From: Betaproteobacteria bacterium
GTDB lineage: Bacteria > Pseudomonadota > Gammaproteobacteria > Burkholderiales > Ga0077523
Assembly (NCBI GenBank): GCA_025350245.1
Contig: JANXYG010000039.1
Coordinates: 34,357 to 98,356, forward strand
Length of the DNA stretch: 64,000 bases
Direction of reading: 5' to 3'
Below the pieces are notes generated by a model. It saw only the letters and a program-made list of their open reading frames with translations. It made no database searches and was not told the DNA's origin. This document shows, piece after piece, positions 7,500 through 17,106 of this stretch. Each line of letters begins with the position of its first letter. The first letter of the stretch is position 1. The translations under genes were made by a program, and so were the position numbers.

Positions 7500-10003
7500 A
7501 GACGCTGGTACCGAAACGGTCGACACGCAAGGCCCCATCCGGCTCGAAGAAACAGCAGGCCGCCGCCGAACCGAAGCTATCGCATCACCGCAAGCCCGAA
7601 GCGATGGCAGTGGACGAGTGGCAGCGCGCGCTGCGCCGCCAGTTCGGCCGCGACCAGAGCTTCGAGCTGCACAACCTTCGCGACGACGAGCCGGTGTTCT
7701 CCGAGTTCCGCATCACCAATCCGGTCACCGCTGGCAGCTATCGGGTTTCCATCCGTGGCGCCGAGCCCGGTGACAACCTCTGCACCTGCCCGGACTTCGC
7801 CACCAACGACCTCGGCACCTGCAAACATGTCGAATTCACGCTCGCCCGCCTGACCGCTCGCCGCGGCGGCAAAGCGGCATTGGCGCGCGGCTTCGCACCA
7901 CCTTACAGCGAAGTCTTCCTGCATCACGGCGCCCAACGTACGGTGCGCCTGCGCGTCGGCGCCGATTGCCCGGCGGCTTTGCTGGGCCGTGCCCGCAAGC
8001 TGTTCGATGAGTCATCGGGCTGGGTGCTGCCCCGGGAGCGCCTGGCGAAGCTCGAAGCGTTTGCCGCAGCCGCCGGCGCCAGCGGTCACGACCTGCGACT
8101 GGACGATCGGGCTTTGGCCTTCGTGGCGCAGGTTCGTGACACCGAACTTCGCCAGCGCGTGCTCGCGGAGGCTTACCCCTCGGGCGCCGCCGACGAAGCG
8201 CTGGGCAAGCTGCTGAAGACGCGCCTGTATCCCTACCAGGCCGAAGGCGCCCTGTTCGCCGCGCGCGCCGGGCGCTCGCTGCTGGCCGACGAGATGGGCC
8301 TGGGCAAGACGGTGCAGGCGATCGCCGCCGCCGAACTGCTGGCCCGCCACTTCGGCGTGCAGCGCGTGCTGGTGGTGTGCCCCACGTCGCTCAAGCAGCA
8401 GTGGCAGCGCGAGATCGCGCGTTTCTCCGGGCGGCAGGCGCAGGTGATTCAGGGCCTGCGCCCGGCGCGCCAGCAGCAGTACCGCGAAGAAGCCTTCTTC
8501 AAGATCACCAACTTCGAGACCCTGGTGCGGGACGCGGACCTCATCGACGAATGGGCGCCCGAGCTGCTGATCGTCGACGAAGCGCAGCGCATCAAGAACT
8601 GGAACACGATTGCCGCGCGTGCCGTCAAGCGTATCGCCAGCCCCTATGCCATCGTGCTCACCGGCACGCCGCTGGAAAACCGGCTCGAGGAACTGATCTC
8701 GATCGTCCAACTCGTCGATCAGCACCGCCTCGGCCCCACTTGGCGGCTGCTGCACGAGCACCAGCAGGTGGACGACGTCGGCCGGGTCGTCGGCTACCGT
8801 GATCTCGACCGCATCGGCACTACGCTCGCGCCGGTGCTGCTGCGCCGGCGCAAGGCCGAGGTGCTGACGCAGTTGCCGAAGCGCATGGACAAGACGCTGT
8901 TCGTGCCGATGACCCGCGAGCAGCGTATCCACCACGACGAGAACGGCCAGATCGTCACGCGCGTTGTCTCGCGCTGGCGCAAGACCGGATTTCTTTCCGA
9001 TGGCGACCAACGCCGCCTGCAGTGCGCGCTGCAGAACATGCGAATGTCGTGCAACAGCACCTGGCTGCTGGACCACGAGACCGACTTCGGCAACAAGGCC
9101 GACGAATTGATGACGCTGCTCGACGAGCTGTTCGAACAGCCCGACGCCAAGGCCGTGATCTTCAGCCAGTGGCGGGGCACGCATGAAGTGCTGATGCGCA
9201 GGCTGCGCGCGCGTGGCTGGGAGCACGTGCTCTTCCACGGCGGGGTGCCGAGCGCAAAGCGTGGCGCGCTGGTGGACCGTTTCGTGGACGATCCGAACTG
9301 CCGTCTTTTCCTCTCCACCGACGCTGGCGGCGTGGGCCTGAACCTCCAGCATGCGGCGGCCACGGTGGTGAACATGGACCTGCCGTGGAACCCGGCGGTG
9401 CTCGAGCAGCGCATCGGCCGCGTCCACCGCATCGGCCAGCGGCGCGGCGTGCAGGTGCTGAACTTCGTGGCCCAGGGCAGCATCGAGGAAGGCATGCTGT
9501 CGGTGCTGGCGTTCAAGAAGTCGCTGTTCGCGGGCGTGCTCGATGGCGGTGACAGCGCGGTGTTCATGAATGGCACGCGGCTGTCGGCGTTCATGAAGAG
9601 CGTCGACGCGGTCACCGGCGCGATGGGCACGGCGGAGGAGGCCGTGGCGCCGGTGGCGTCAACCGGTGAAGCTGTCGCGTCTGGCGAAGCTGGTGTCGAT
9701 CCTGCGAGCGAGATCGATGAAGCAACGCGGGCTGAACTGCCCGATTCCGACAACCTGCCGGCACCGGTTTCCGGAGCCGCATCCGCCGACCCCTGGGCCC
9801 CACTATTTGACGCCGGCCTGCAACTGATCGAATCGCTCGCCGCCGCTACGGCGGCACCCGCCAGGGGTGACCATGCCAGCCCGCTGATCGAAACCGACCC
9901 GCGGTCTGGCCAGCGCTATCTCAAGTTGCCGGTACCCGAGCCGGCCGTGCTGGCGCGCCTGGTGGAGGGCATCGGCGCGCTGCTGACCAGGCTTCGGCGA
10001 TGA
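7496..10003 (+). CDS. SWIM zinc-finger / SNF2-family helicase
   Basis: 835 aa, ATG at 7496 overlapping the SEC-C gene stop. A SWIM zinc finger (C-x-C ... C-x-[19 protein letters not shown]) lies near residues 95-112. SF2 helicase motifs: DEMGLGKT Walker A at about 265, DEAQRIKN box at about 360, GTPLENR motif III, then the C-terminal lobe with VGLNLQ and [11 protein letters not shown] (motif VI) near 637. This is the Snf2/RapA-like ATPase architecture, which translocates on double-stranded DNA and remodels bound proteins. The last 110 residues are acidic and low complexity. Coupling to a SEC-C partner rather than to a methylase or nuclease makes its process unclear: transcription recycling, repair and phage defence are all possible. 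Confidence 0.9.
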   Translation: MKTLVPKRSTRKAPSGSKKQQAAAEPKLSHHRKPEAMAVDEWQRALRRQFGRDQSFELHNLRDDEPVFSEFRITNPVTAGSYRVSIRGAEPGDNLCTCPDFATNDLGTCKHVEFTLARLTARRGGKAALARGFAPPYSEVFLHHGAQRTVRLRVGADCPAALLGRARKLFDESSGWVLPRERLAKLEAFAAAAGASGHDLRLDDRALAFVAQVRDTELRQRVLAEAYPSGAADEALGKLLKTRLYPYQAEGALFAARAGRSLLADEMGLGKTVQAIAAAELLARHFGVQRVLVVCPTSLKQQWQREIARFSGRQAQVIQGLRPARQQQYREEAFFKITNFETLVRDADLIDEWAPELLIVDEAQRIKNWNTIAARAVKRIASPYAIVLTGTPLENRLEELISIVQLVDQHRLGPTWRLLHEHQQVDDVGRVVGYRDLDRIGTTLAPVLLRRRKAEVLTQLPKRMDKTLFVPMTREQRIHHDENGQIVTRVVSRWRKTGFLSDGDQRRLQCALQNMRMSCNSTWLLDHETDFGNKADELMTLLDELFEQPDAKAVIFSQWRGTHEVLMRRLRARGWEHVLFHGGVPSAKRGALVDRFVDDPNCRLFLSTDAGGVGLNLQHAAATVVNMDLPWNPAVLEQRIGRVHRIGQRRGVQVLNFVAQGSIEEGMLSVLAFKKSLFAGVLDGGDSAVFMNGTRLSAFMKSVDAVTGAMGTAEEAVAPVASTGEAVASGEAGVDPASEIDEATRAELPDSDNLPAPVSGAASADPWAPLFDAGLQLIESLAAATAAPARGDHASPLIETDPRSGQRYLKLPVPEPAVLARLVEGIGALLTRLRR

Positions 10004-10031
10004 CTCCGGACATGGAGAGCGCCTGACCGCA

Positions 10032-11855
10032 TCACCGCCTCGACGCCTGCTCCCGCTGCGCGACGAGATGGCGCGCGATCGCTTCGGGCTCGAACAACGG
10101 CAGCGAACAACTTCTGTCGTTGCACACGAAGGCCGCCGGCCGACCCAGCGCGGGATACTCGACGTCCGGGTTGACCAGCTTGCCTTTGGTCGGATCCCAC
10201 CATTCGATGCGGCGGTAACCGGCACCCTGGCGCAGGGCGGCCTTGTGCAGGACCAGCGAGCGCGCGTCGGCCTTGTTGCCGACGATGGTGATGTGAAGCG
10301 GATCGTTCGCGGCTTCGTCGTTGGCCTGCAGAACGCCAGGGAGAATGGCGAAGCGCGCCGTCACGTCAGCATCGAAAACGTAGCGCAACGCGATTTTGGC
10401 CGCCGACAGGTCGGCGCTGTCGCCGGTGTAACGATGCAACAGATTGGCGAACCGGGCGGCGTCGACATTCTCATCCAGGTGGGGCAGCGGCTTGAGCTTG
10501 CTGCCAGCGCGATCGGGTGACGGCAGATAGCCCCCGCCGTTGGGCGCCGCGTAGGCGGCGAAACCGGCCCGCGCCGCGCGGGCGCGGGCCAGCCAGTCAC
10601 GCTCGCCGGTGGCCGAATACAGCGCCAGCATCGCGCGGCCCATGGCCAGTTGATCGCCGAAGTACGGGCCGCCGGCGTCGCGGGCATCGTGCCGGAAGCT
10701 GCCGTCGCGATTGCCCCGTTCGGCAACGATCCATCGAGCGGCTCGTTGCGCATCGGCCAGCACCGCGGCATCGCCGGTGGCGCCGTAGAGTTCGACCAGC
10801 GCCTCGATCATCCAGCCGTTCTCGCGTGCGTAGATGTGGGTGTCGATGCGCGGCGTGCCACGTGCGCGGCGCCCGGCATCGTCCAGCCGGAAATAGTCGT
10901 CCCCCTGCTCGCCCGGAACGCGGTCGGCGTCCTGGCTGGTGTAAAAGGAGCCATCGGGGCTGGCCAGGAAGTCCGCGATGAACCGCCGGACGGATTGCGC
11001 GGATGCCAGGTCGGCCGCGTCGCCCCAGAGCCGGTAGGCGCGCGCATACAGGAGCATCGCGTTCGCCTGCACCTCCATGATCTTCTCGTAGTGCGGGTGG
11101 TTCCAGTCGCCGTCGGTCGAATACTGGTACATGCCACCCCACACCGGATCGATCAGGGCGCGAGCGCTGCGAAACGTCAGCCGGCTCCACTGTTCGGCGG
11201 CGCGGTTTCCGGTCGCCGCCAGCGCCATCACGTATTCGAGTGAGTCGCGGCTGAGGAACCGTTGAGCCTGCCGGGTACCACCGGCCTGGTTGTCGAGCGC
11301 TTCGCGGAAACGAGCTTCGAGCTGGCTGCGAGTTGCCACGGCCAGACTGCCTGCGGTATCGAAGACCTTATTGCGATCCGCATCGGCGGCGCTGCGCAGC
11401 GGACTCGGGTCGTCGAGGATCGCCTGCAGCACCCCCGCGAACCGGGCCGGCTCGCGATAGCCACGCATCCTGCCGATGTCGTTTCCGTCGGCATCCATCA
11501 CGATCGTGGCCGGCCAGCCGAAGGCTTCGTAGCGACGCGACAGATCCGGTTGAGCGTCCTGGTCCACTCGTACCGGGATGAAATGGTCGCGGATCAGCTT
11601 GGCAACTTTTGGATCATGGTAGGTGGTGGCGTCCATCACATGGCACCAGTGACACCACACCGCACCAAGGTCGAGCAGCACGTATTTTTTCTGGGCGCGG
11701 GCATCGGCGAAGACCTGGTCGGACCAGTCGCGCCATGCAATCGGATCCTGCATGGCCTTGCCGGCCTGCGGCGCAGTCGTCCTGGCCTCCGCCGCGTGGC
11801 TCGGCAACGCCCCGATCACGGCGAGCAATCCACACACCACCAACGCTGCTCTCAT
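10032..11855 (-). CDS. Exported DUF255 (thioredoxin-fold plus six-hairpin) protein
   Basis: 607 aa from the ATG at 11855; longer frames add a basic segment before a good signal peptide (MRAALVVCGLLAVIGA ... SHAA), so this start is chosen. The thioredoxin-like domain carries WCHWCHVMD (C-x-x-C at about 68-71), the hallmark of the DUF255/YyaL family. The remaining 400 residues are the alpha/alpha-barrel found in the same family, with repeated aromatic and Gly motifs. Cytoplasmic YyaL relatives are about 670 aa; this one is shorter and carries a signal peptide, so it should act in the periplasm, probably as a redox protein. Confidence 0.8.
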   Translation of the reverse strand: MRAALVVCGLLAVIGALPSHAAEARTTAPQAGKAMQDPIAWRDWSDQVFADARAQKKYVLLDLGAVWCHWCHVMDATTYHDPKVAKLIRDHFIPVRVDQDAQPDLSRRYEAFGWPATIVMDADGNDIGRMRGYREPARFAGVLQAILDDPSPLRSAADADRNKVFDTAGSLAVATRSQLEARFREALDNQAGGTRQAQRFLSRDSLEYVMALAATGNRAAEQWSRLTFRSARALIDPVWGGMYQYSTDGDWNHPHYEKIMEVQANAMLLYARAYRLWGDAADLASAQSVRRFIADFLASPDGSFYTSQDADRVPGEQGDDYFRLDDAGRRARGTPRIDTHIYARENGWMIEALVELYGATGDAAVLADAQRAARWIVAERGNRDGSFRHDARDAGGPYFGDQLAMGRAMLALYSATGERDWLARARAARAGFAAYAAPNGGGYLPSPDRAGSKLKPLPHLDENVDAARFANLLHRYTGDSADLSAAKIALRYVFDADVTARFAILPGVLQANDEAANDPLHITIVGNKADARSLVLHKAALRQGAGYRRIEWWDPTKGKLVNPDVEYPALGRPAAFVCNDRSCSLPLFEPEAIARHLVAQREQASRR

Positions 11856-12007
11856 CTCTTGCTCCTCTTTCTTCCAACGCCGCCACGGCACAAGCCCGGC
11901 CGTCCGCGCAAACCAGGGATACGTGGGTGGTCCGCGGTTGGATGGCGGTCAGGTGTGGATTGGCAAGGAACCGGACCGCCCATGGTCACGCTGGCACGAT
12001 GCGAAAA

Positions 12008-12592
12008 TCAGCCTTGCAGTTGCCACCGTGCGAGCGGCACATGCCGATTCTGGCCGAGCTGACTGTTCACGAGCACGAACTCGCGTACCGTCCAACCGAG
12101 CGGCTCGACCGGCAGCTCGGGCATACCGTGGGCGTCGTACAACAGGGTCACGTGCGGCGTGGAATGCGGCTGCACCCAGCGCCCGAGCCCGGCGTTTTTC
12201 ATCGCCGCGCCGAGAGCCTGCTGAAACACCGCCAGTGCGATGACGCCATCGCCTCCGCGCAGGACGAGTGGCCGGTTACCCGGTTTGCCGGAGAAGCTTC
12301 CCGCGCGGTCGAACACGGCCTCGAACGGTGGAGCCGCAAGGCCTGACGCCGCTGCTGCCACCGCAGCGACGACATCCTGCGGCAGACCTGGATAGTCGCC
12401 GAGGTGGTGCAGCGTCACGTGGAAGCGCTCCGTCGGCAGCGGCCTGCCTTTCAATCCATGTGCACCGCGAAGCCGCTCGGCCAACTGTGCAATGCGCGTG
12501 GCAGCGTCCGCGCTCGGATAGATCGCGAAGAACAGCCGATCCGTAGGCTTGCGCGCGGCTTCGAATCCCGCTAAGGAGAGTTGCTCGGGCAT
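12008..12592 (-). CDS. thpR: RNA 2',3'-cyclic phosphodiesterase (2H family)
   Basis: 194 aa from the ATG at 12592 (MPEQLSLAGF); eight extra residues are possible from 12616. Two HxT motifs, FHVTLHHLG and PHVTLLYD, give the active site of the 2H phosphoesterases, formerly called 2'-5' RNA ligase (LigT). Spacing of about 95 residues between motifs and total length match ThpR. The enzyme hydrolyses 2',3'-cyclic phosphate ends of RNA to 2'-phosphates. It stands alone between the DUF255 gene and the HipA-like gene. Confidence 0.9.
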   Translation of the reverse strand: MPEQLSLAGFEAARKPTDRLFFAIYPSADAATRIAQLAERLRGAHGLKGRPLPTERFHVTLHHLGDYPGLPQDVVAAVAAAASGLAAPPFEAVFDRAGSFSGKPGNRPLVLRGGDGVIALAVFQQALGAAMKNAGLGRWVQPHSTPHVTLLYDAHGMPELPVEPLGWTVREFVLVNSQLGQNRHVPLARWQLQG

Positions 12593-12652
12593 TGGTCTGG
12601 ACCGTCCATCGGTCACCGATCGGGTTACTTGTGCCTCGGTGAATATCGGTGT

Positions 12653-13924
12653 TCAGCCGGCAAGCCGAAAGGCGGACGCCATGCGTTCCTGCTCCCGGGC
12701 CGGAACGCGCAGGTGGGCGGCGATCCTGGGCCACTGCTTCACCACCCCCTGGCTGCGCTCGATGATCCCGTCGGCGATTTTCGAGGTAACACGAAAGTAT
12801 GGTGCGACCGAACGAACCAGATCGAGGTCCATCGCGTTGTCGGCGGCGCTGATGTTGAGCTTCAGGCCGTGAGAATCGGGTACGGGGTTCATATCGTAGG
12901 CCCCGGACAGGCGCCAGCCATTTCCCGGAACAAGAATGAAGCCGTGATTGCGGAGGTGGTCGTCGGTGTTCGACACCAGAACGTTGAACACGATGCGCGA
13001 CCACAGTTCACGCAGATCGGCGTCGGTCCGGGTACCGTGGTCGATCAGTACGCGGGCGATCTCCAGGTAACTTGCCCCGGTCGACGCATCCTCGCCATCC
13101 TTGTGGCCCGTGAGCGTCATTGCCGATGCGAAATGCAGTCGTCGTCCCGTGGACGTACGGTCGAATCGCTTCACGAGAAAGGTGTGATGCCGATTCGCGA
13201 AGCGGCGCGCGAGGCTGTCGGGAACCAACAGCCCGCAACTCCGGGCCAGCGTGTGCACCACCAGCTCCCACGCACCGACGTCGTGCTCGTCGCCGACGCT
13301 GGGAAATTTGGCGATCCACAGGCGCCGATCCGGATCGAGCACGCTCGCCTTGGGGCGAGCACCACCGAGCGACCCACCAGGCGCGATCAGCATGCGCAGC
13401 CAGTCGTCACCCGCATCGTCGGTGTTATCCTCATCCCGCTCCAGCGCCAGACTTGCAGCCTCCAACTCACACAGTTGCACGAAAGGCGGAGCCGCCGTGC
13501 CGTGTTGGTGGTCCAGAAAATCGCCGCTGTCATCGAGACGGAAGCGAAGTGCGCCGACACGGAAAGTATCGTGCACGCCCAGCAGGTAGTCGGATTCGTG
13601 CAGCCGGACCGACTTGCCCACGCGCCCTGCCCGTTGCGCGCGCTCCAGGCGGCGGCGCATGAGCAGCCGCCCCCAGCGATCAGGGCAGGCATCGGCGAAG
13701 ACCCCAAAGGTTTCGTGACCCTGCGGAGGATGCTGCCGGCCTTCGAAGAGGCCGAGCCGGGCGTCGAGTTGCAGGTTGACCGCTACCGGATGAGCAAGCG
13801 CGGTGGCGTCGAACTCGAACTCGAACACCTCGCGGCCTGCGCCGCGTTGCGCATGCAGCCAACCGAGGCGAAGCGGTGCGGGGAGGCCGTCCCAGTCGGC
13901 GTGGACACCAATGCTGACGGTCAT
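12653..13924 (-). CDS. HipA-like serine/threonine kinase toxin
   Basis: 423 aa. HipA fold: N-terminal capping domain with FGVFADACPDRWGR, a glycine-rich loop GGSLGGARPKAS, the nucleotide-binding lysine region LWIAKFPS, the catalytic loop NTDDHLRNHGF and the metal-binding SGAYDMNPV, all in the expected order. HipA kinases phosphorylate glutamyl-tRNA synthetase or other targets and induce growth arrest. The upstream gene is an HTH protein separated by four bases, giving the usual hipB-hipA order. Catalytic Asp residues are intact. Confidence 0.88.
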   Translation of the reverse strand: MTVSIGVHADWDGLPAPLRLGWLHAQRGAGREVFEFEFDATALAHPVAVNLQLDARLGLFEGRQHPPQGHETFGVFADACPDRWGRLLMRRRLERAQRAGRVGKSVRLHESDYLLGVHDTFRVGALRFRLDDSGDFLDHQHGTAAPPFVQLCELEAASLALERDEDNTDDAGDDWLRMLIAPGGSLGGARPKASVLDPDRRLWIAKFPSVGDEHDVGAWELVVHTLARSCGLLVPDSLARRFANRHHTFLVKRFDRTSTGRRLHFASAMTLTGHKDGEDASTGASYLEIARVLIDHGTRTDADLRELWSRIVFNVLVSNTDDHLRNHGFILVPGNGWRLSGAYDMNPVPDSHGLKLNISAADNAMDLDLVRSVAPYFRVTSKIADGIIERSQGVVKQWPRIAAHLRVPAREQERMASAFRLAG

Positions 13925-13928
13925 GCGT

Positions 13929-14459
13929 TCAGTGCTTCTTCTTCGATACGCGCGCCACGGGATCGATCAAATCCGCCAACACCCGGGAACTGGCGAACCC
14001 GCTTTTCTCGATCCAGTCCTTCACGTTTTCGGCGGGCTCGCGCACACCGCCGATCTCCCCGGCTGAGGTATTCGACGACGGCGCAACCGTGACACGAACC
14101 GCGGCGGATCGAGCGCGCGAGGGCGGACTCGCGACCGGCGCGGATGATCGGCGCGCCGTCTTCCTGCCATGCGCCGGTAAGCGGGCATCCTGGAGCTCAC
14201 GGCCCATGGGATCTGCCTGGGCCAGCAGATCGAGGTCCTTCTCGATGCCGAGTACTTGCATGACGGCAACGTAGGCGCCGATCGTAACCCCAGACCCGCC
14301 CCGCTCCAGGCTTCGCAGAGTCATCGGCGACATGCCGGCGCGCTCGGCCACCTGCTTCGCGGACAGCCGGCGACGCAAGCGGGCTATGCGCAGCCGGTCG
14401 CCGAGCCGCCGCAGAAACTCGGCGGTGGACGGCAGAAGGAGAGAGATTGTCTTAGCCAT
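13929..14459 (-). CDS. HipB-like XRE-family antitoxin with extended C-terminus
   Basis: 176 aa. Residues about 15-75 are an XRE helix-turn-helix (LSAKQVAERAGMSPMTLRSLERG), preceded by a short N-terminal arm. HipB itself is about 88 aa; here an extra 85 residues rich in Arg, Ser and Ala (RKTARRSSAPVAS) and a helical end (VKDWIEKSGFASS) follow, as in some HipB relatives of Betaproteobacteria. It should bind the inverted repeats that overlap its own start codon and hold the kinase inactive. Confidence 0.82.
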   Translation of the reverse strand: MAKTISLLLPSTAEFLRRLGDRLRIARLRRRLSAKQVAERAGMSPMTLRSLERGGSGVTIGAYVAVMQVLGIEKDLDLLAQADPMGRELQDARLPAHGRKTARRSSAPVASPPSRARSAAVRVTVAPSSNTSAGEIGGVREPAENVKDWIEKSGFASSRVLADLIDPVARVSKKKH

Positions 14460-14508
14460 AACGTCGTTATTATGGCGAGTTTTTCATGATAGCGCCAGAA
14501 TAATGGCG
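14458..14508. promoter_or_regulatory. Probable HipB operator cluster
   Basis: ATAACGTCGTTAT (14458-14470) is a perfect odd palindrome overlapping the hipB-like start codon. A second element CGCCA-n6-TGGCG lies at 14493-14508. Both share the core TTAT/ATAA next to GGCG, and ATTATGGCG-type half sites recur three times in 50 bases. AT-rich relative to the surrounding sequence. Consistent with cooperative autorepression of the pair. Confidence 0.6.
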
Positions 14509-14556
14509 TTTTTACGATGTCACTCCTGCGACCCTCCGCAAACCGACGCCCCGCCT

Positions 14557-15201
14557 CTACTTGCCCGCTGCAGCCCCGTGCGACGCCGCCTGCGCCCCCC
14601 AGAGCTGCAAGACACGCGCATCGCGGCCGCAGGCAAAGCGGTAGTAGTCGTAGCGGATCGGATTTTTCTGGTAGTAGTCCTGGTGATAGTCCTCGGCGGG
14701 ATAGAACGGCCCCGCCATCACGATCTCGGTGACGATCGGCTCCTTGAATGGCTTGCTCTTCTCGAGTGCAGTGAGCGACTTGCGGGCGGCCTCAAGCTGG
14801 GTGGCGTCGACCGCGAAGATCGCCGTCCGATAGGGCGTGCCATGGTCGCAGAACTGCGCGTCCTTGGTGGTCGGGTCGATGCTGTGCCAGAACTTCTCAA
14901 GCAGTTGTTGGTAGCTCACCTTGCCAGGGTCGAAGACCACCTGCACGGCTTCGGCATGACCGGTGGTCTTGGACGACACCTGCTGGTAGGTCGGGTTCGC
15001 CAGGGTACCGCCGGTGTATCCCGACGTGGTGGACAGCACGCCGGGCACCTTGTCGAAGTCGGATTCCACGCACCAGAAGCAGCCGCCGGCGAATATCGCC
15101 TTGGCCGTGACAGCGGGTGTGGCGGGTGTCGAAGGCGTTTGCGCCGACGCCGGTCCGGTTGTCGCCAATATGCCCAGCGCGAGAACGATGCCGCGAATCA
15201 T
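14557..15201 (-). CDS. msrA: Peptide-methionine (S)-S-oxide reductase MsrA, exported
   Basis: 214 aa, start ATG at 15201, overlapping the msrB stop (ATGA). A signal peptide (MIRGIVLALGILATTGPASA) precedes the enzyme. Catalytic motif GCFWCVESDF, then GYTGG, the HAEAV segment, and the C-terminal YHQDYYQKNP typical of MsrA. The enzyme reduces the S-epimer of methionine sulfoxide in damaged proteins. Export plus the adjacent exported MsrB indicates periplasmic repair. Resolving cysteine near the C-terminus (FACGRDA) is present. Confidence 0.93.
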   Translation of the reverse strand: MIRGIVLALGILATTGPASAQTPSTPATPAVTAKAIFAGGCFWCVESDFDKVPGVLSTTSGYTGGTLANPTYQQVSSKTTGHAEAVQVVFDPGKVSYQQLLEKFWHSIDPTTKDAQFCDHGTPYRTAIFAVDATQLEAARKSLTALEKSKPFKEPIVTEIVMAGPFYPAEDYHQDYYQKNPIRYDYYRFACGRDARVLQLWGAQAASHGAAAGK

Positions 15202-15701
15202 GATGCAGTCTCCGGTACGAACTTCAATGCGACGCCGTTGTTGCAATAGCGCTTGCGGGTGGGCGCCGGACCGTCGCTGAACAGGTGGCCTTGGTGGCCG
15301 GCGCAGCGTGCGCAATGGTATTCGGTGCGCGGCCACACGAGCTTGAAGTCGGTCTTGGTCGCCACCGCGCCGGGAATCGTCTGAAAGAAACTCGGCCAGC
15401 CGGTGCCGCTGTCGAACTTCGAGCCCGACTCGAACAGCGCCAGGTCGCAACCGGCACAGTGGAAGCTGCCCTTGCGTTTTTCGCCATTGAGCGGGCTGCT
15501 GAACGGCGGCTCGGTGGCTTCGTGGCGCAGCACCTGATAAGACGCCGGCGCCAGGCGCTGCTTCCATTGCGCGTCCGACAGTTCCAGCGGGACGATCGCC
15601 TCGCGTGTGCCGGCAGCCGCGCCCGGTTCGGTGGCGGCAGTGGCCCGGATCGGCACGATGGCAAGACTGCAGAGCATCTGGATTACGGTACGACGGTTCA
15701 T
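15198..15701 (-). CDS. msrB: Peptide-methionine (R)-S-oxide reductase MsrB, Tat-type signal
   Basis: 167 aa from the ATG at 15701. The N-terminus MNRRTVIQMLCSLAIVPIRA has a twin-arginine pair followed by a hydrophobic stretch, so a Tat signal is likely. Zinc site CAGCDLALF and CARCAGHQGH; catalytic segment RYCNNGVALKF with the nucleophilic Cys. The residue after Asn is Gly, where most MsrB proteins have Ser. GTGWPSF substrate motif is intact. Reduces methionine-R-sulfoxide, complementing the MsrA encoded directly downstream in the same operon. Confidence 0.93.
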   Translation of the reverse strand: MNRRTVIQMLCSLAIVPIRATAATEPGAAAGTREAIVPLELSDAQWKQRLAPASYQVLRHEATEPPFSSPLNGEKRKGSFHCAGCDLALFESGSKFDSGTGWPSFFQTIPGAVATKTDFKLVWPRTEYHCARCAGHQGHLFSDGPAPTRKRYCNNGVALKFVPETAS

Positions 15702-15779
15702 GTCATGACCCTCCTGGCAACAAGTACGCGCTGCCGTTGCCGGCGGATGCACGCGCCATCTCGCATCTGCTGCTCGCGT

Positions 15780-17084
15780 TCAGTCGTCGATCGCCTGGTA
15801 GACCAGGTTCTTGACCAGTCGGCGATAGAACGGTCGCGTGGCGCCGGTCATCTGACTCATGTACACGCCCACCAGTTGCTCCTTCGGGTCGACCCAGAAA
15901 TAGGTGCCCGCGTAGCCGCCCCACATGAACTCGCCCTGGGAACCATGCACGCCCGCGACGCCGGGCGCCTGGCGCACCGCGAACCCGAGCCCGAAGGTGT
16001 AGCCCGGCGTGCCCAGCAACAGTTCGCCGGGCGTGACCGGCGCGGCGATGCGGGTGCCGAGGTGATCGGAGGTCATGAGCGCGACAGTGGTCCGGCTGAG
16101 AATCCGGGTGCCGCCGAGTCGGCCGCCATCGAGCAGCGCCTGCGCGAACCGCAGGTAGTCCGCCGCCGTGGACACGCCGCCCGCGCCACCGGAATCGGCG
16201 GCAGGCGGGGCGGAGACATCGATGAGCTCGAGCGTGGCGCCGCCCGCGGGGTCCGTGGGCAGGGGCTGGGCCAGTCGTCCGATCTTCGCTGGCGGCACCC
16301 AAAAGGCGGTGTCGGCCATGCCCAGCGGACCGAACAGGCGCCGCGCGAGGAAGTCGGCGAGACGCTGGCCCGACGCCGCTTCCACCACGCGACCCAGCAC
16401 GTCGGACGCGAGGCTGTATTCCCAGGCCGTTCCGGGCTGGTGCGTGAGCGGCACCTTCGCCAGTCGCTCCACCTGCTCGGCGGGCGTCAGGGCGCGCGCG
16501 TCATCCGTCTTGGCGATGCCGGCATCCTGCAAGGCCTTCTTCACCGGCGCGTTCTGGGTGATCTCGGCATAGCCCAGACCGGCGGTGTGGCGCAGCAGAT
16601 CCTGTACCGTCATCTCGCGGACCGCGGGCACGGTCGTGTAGGTCAGCCTGGCGAATTCCGCATCGGCCTGCGCCACGCTGACACCCGGGGGTTTCAACGT
16701 GGGCAGGAATTTCGTCACCGGATCGGTGAGCTGGAGCTTGCCCTCTTCCACCAGCATCATCGCGGCAACCGACACGAGCGGTTTGGTCATCGAATAGATC
16801 CGGAAGATCGCGTCCGGCGTCATGCGTACGCCCGCGGCCTTGTCCTGCCAGCCGAGCGATTCGGCATAGACCAGCTTACCGCGTCTGGCCACCAGCACCA
16901 CGGTGCCGGCAATGCGACCAGCATCGACCTCGGCGCCGAGCGCCGAGCCGATGCGTTGCAGCCGCTCCTGAGACATGCCGACGGCTTCGGGTGACGCGAC
17001 CGGCAGGCCTTGGGCGTGCGCGACGACGGCGCCGCACAAGGCTGCGATCAGCGCGACGGCGAGGGGTTTGACGGCGATGTTCAT
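15780..17084 (-). CDS. Exported serine hydrolase, class C beta-lactamase family
   Basis: 434 aa from the ATG at 17084, chosen because a signal peptide (VALIAALCGAVVAHA) follows and GAGGAGTCATCC upstream holds a ribosome site; the frame stays open far upstream, but that is antisense of the neighbour. Ser98-Met-Thr-Lys101 is the SxxK nucleophile motif and YSLASD near residue 220 gives the Tyr motif. Family members include penicillin-binding esterases (EstB-like) and D-aminopeptidases; substrate cannot be called. No lipobox. It follows the aldo/keto reductase by 22 bases, so the two may be co-transcribed. Confidence 0.87.
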   Translation of the reverse strand: MNIAVKPLAVALIAALCGAVVAHAQGLPVASPEAVGMSQERLQRIGSALGAEVDAGRIAGTVVLVARRGKLVYAESLGWQDKAAGVRMTPDAIFRIYSMTKPLVSVAAMMLVEEGKLQLTDPVTKFLPTLKPPGVSVAQADAEFARLTYTTVPAVREMTVQDLLRHTAGLGYAEITQNAPVKKALQDAGIAKTDDARALTPAEQVERLAKVPLTHQPGTAWEYSLASDVLGRVVEAASGQRLADFLARRLFGPLGMADTAFWVPPAKIGRLAQPLPTDPAGGATLELIDVSAPPAADSGGAGGVSTAADYLRFAQALLDGGRLGGTRILSRTTVALMTSDHLGTRIAAPVTPGELLLGTPGYTFGLGFAVRQAPGVAGVHGSQGEFMWGGYAGTYFWVDPKEQLVGVYMSQMTGATRPFYRRLVKNLVYQAIDD

Positions 17085-17106
17085 GGATGACTCCTCAGGA
17101 TGAAGC

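Noticed and set aside
12581..14092. Plus-strand open frame of 503 codons over the HipA-like gene
   Set aside because: Antisense shadow; the minus strand holds a complete HipA fold with all catalytic motifs.
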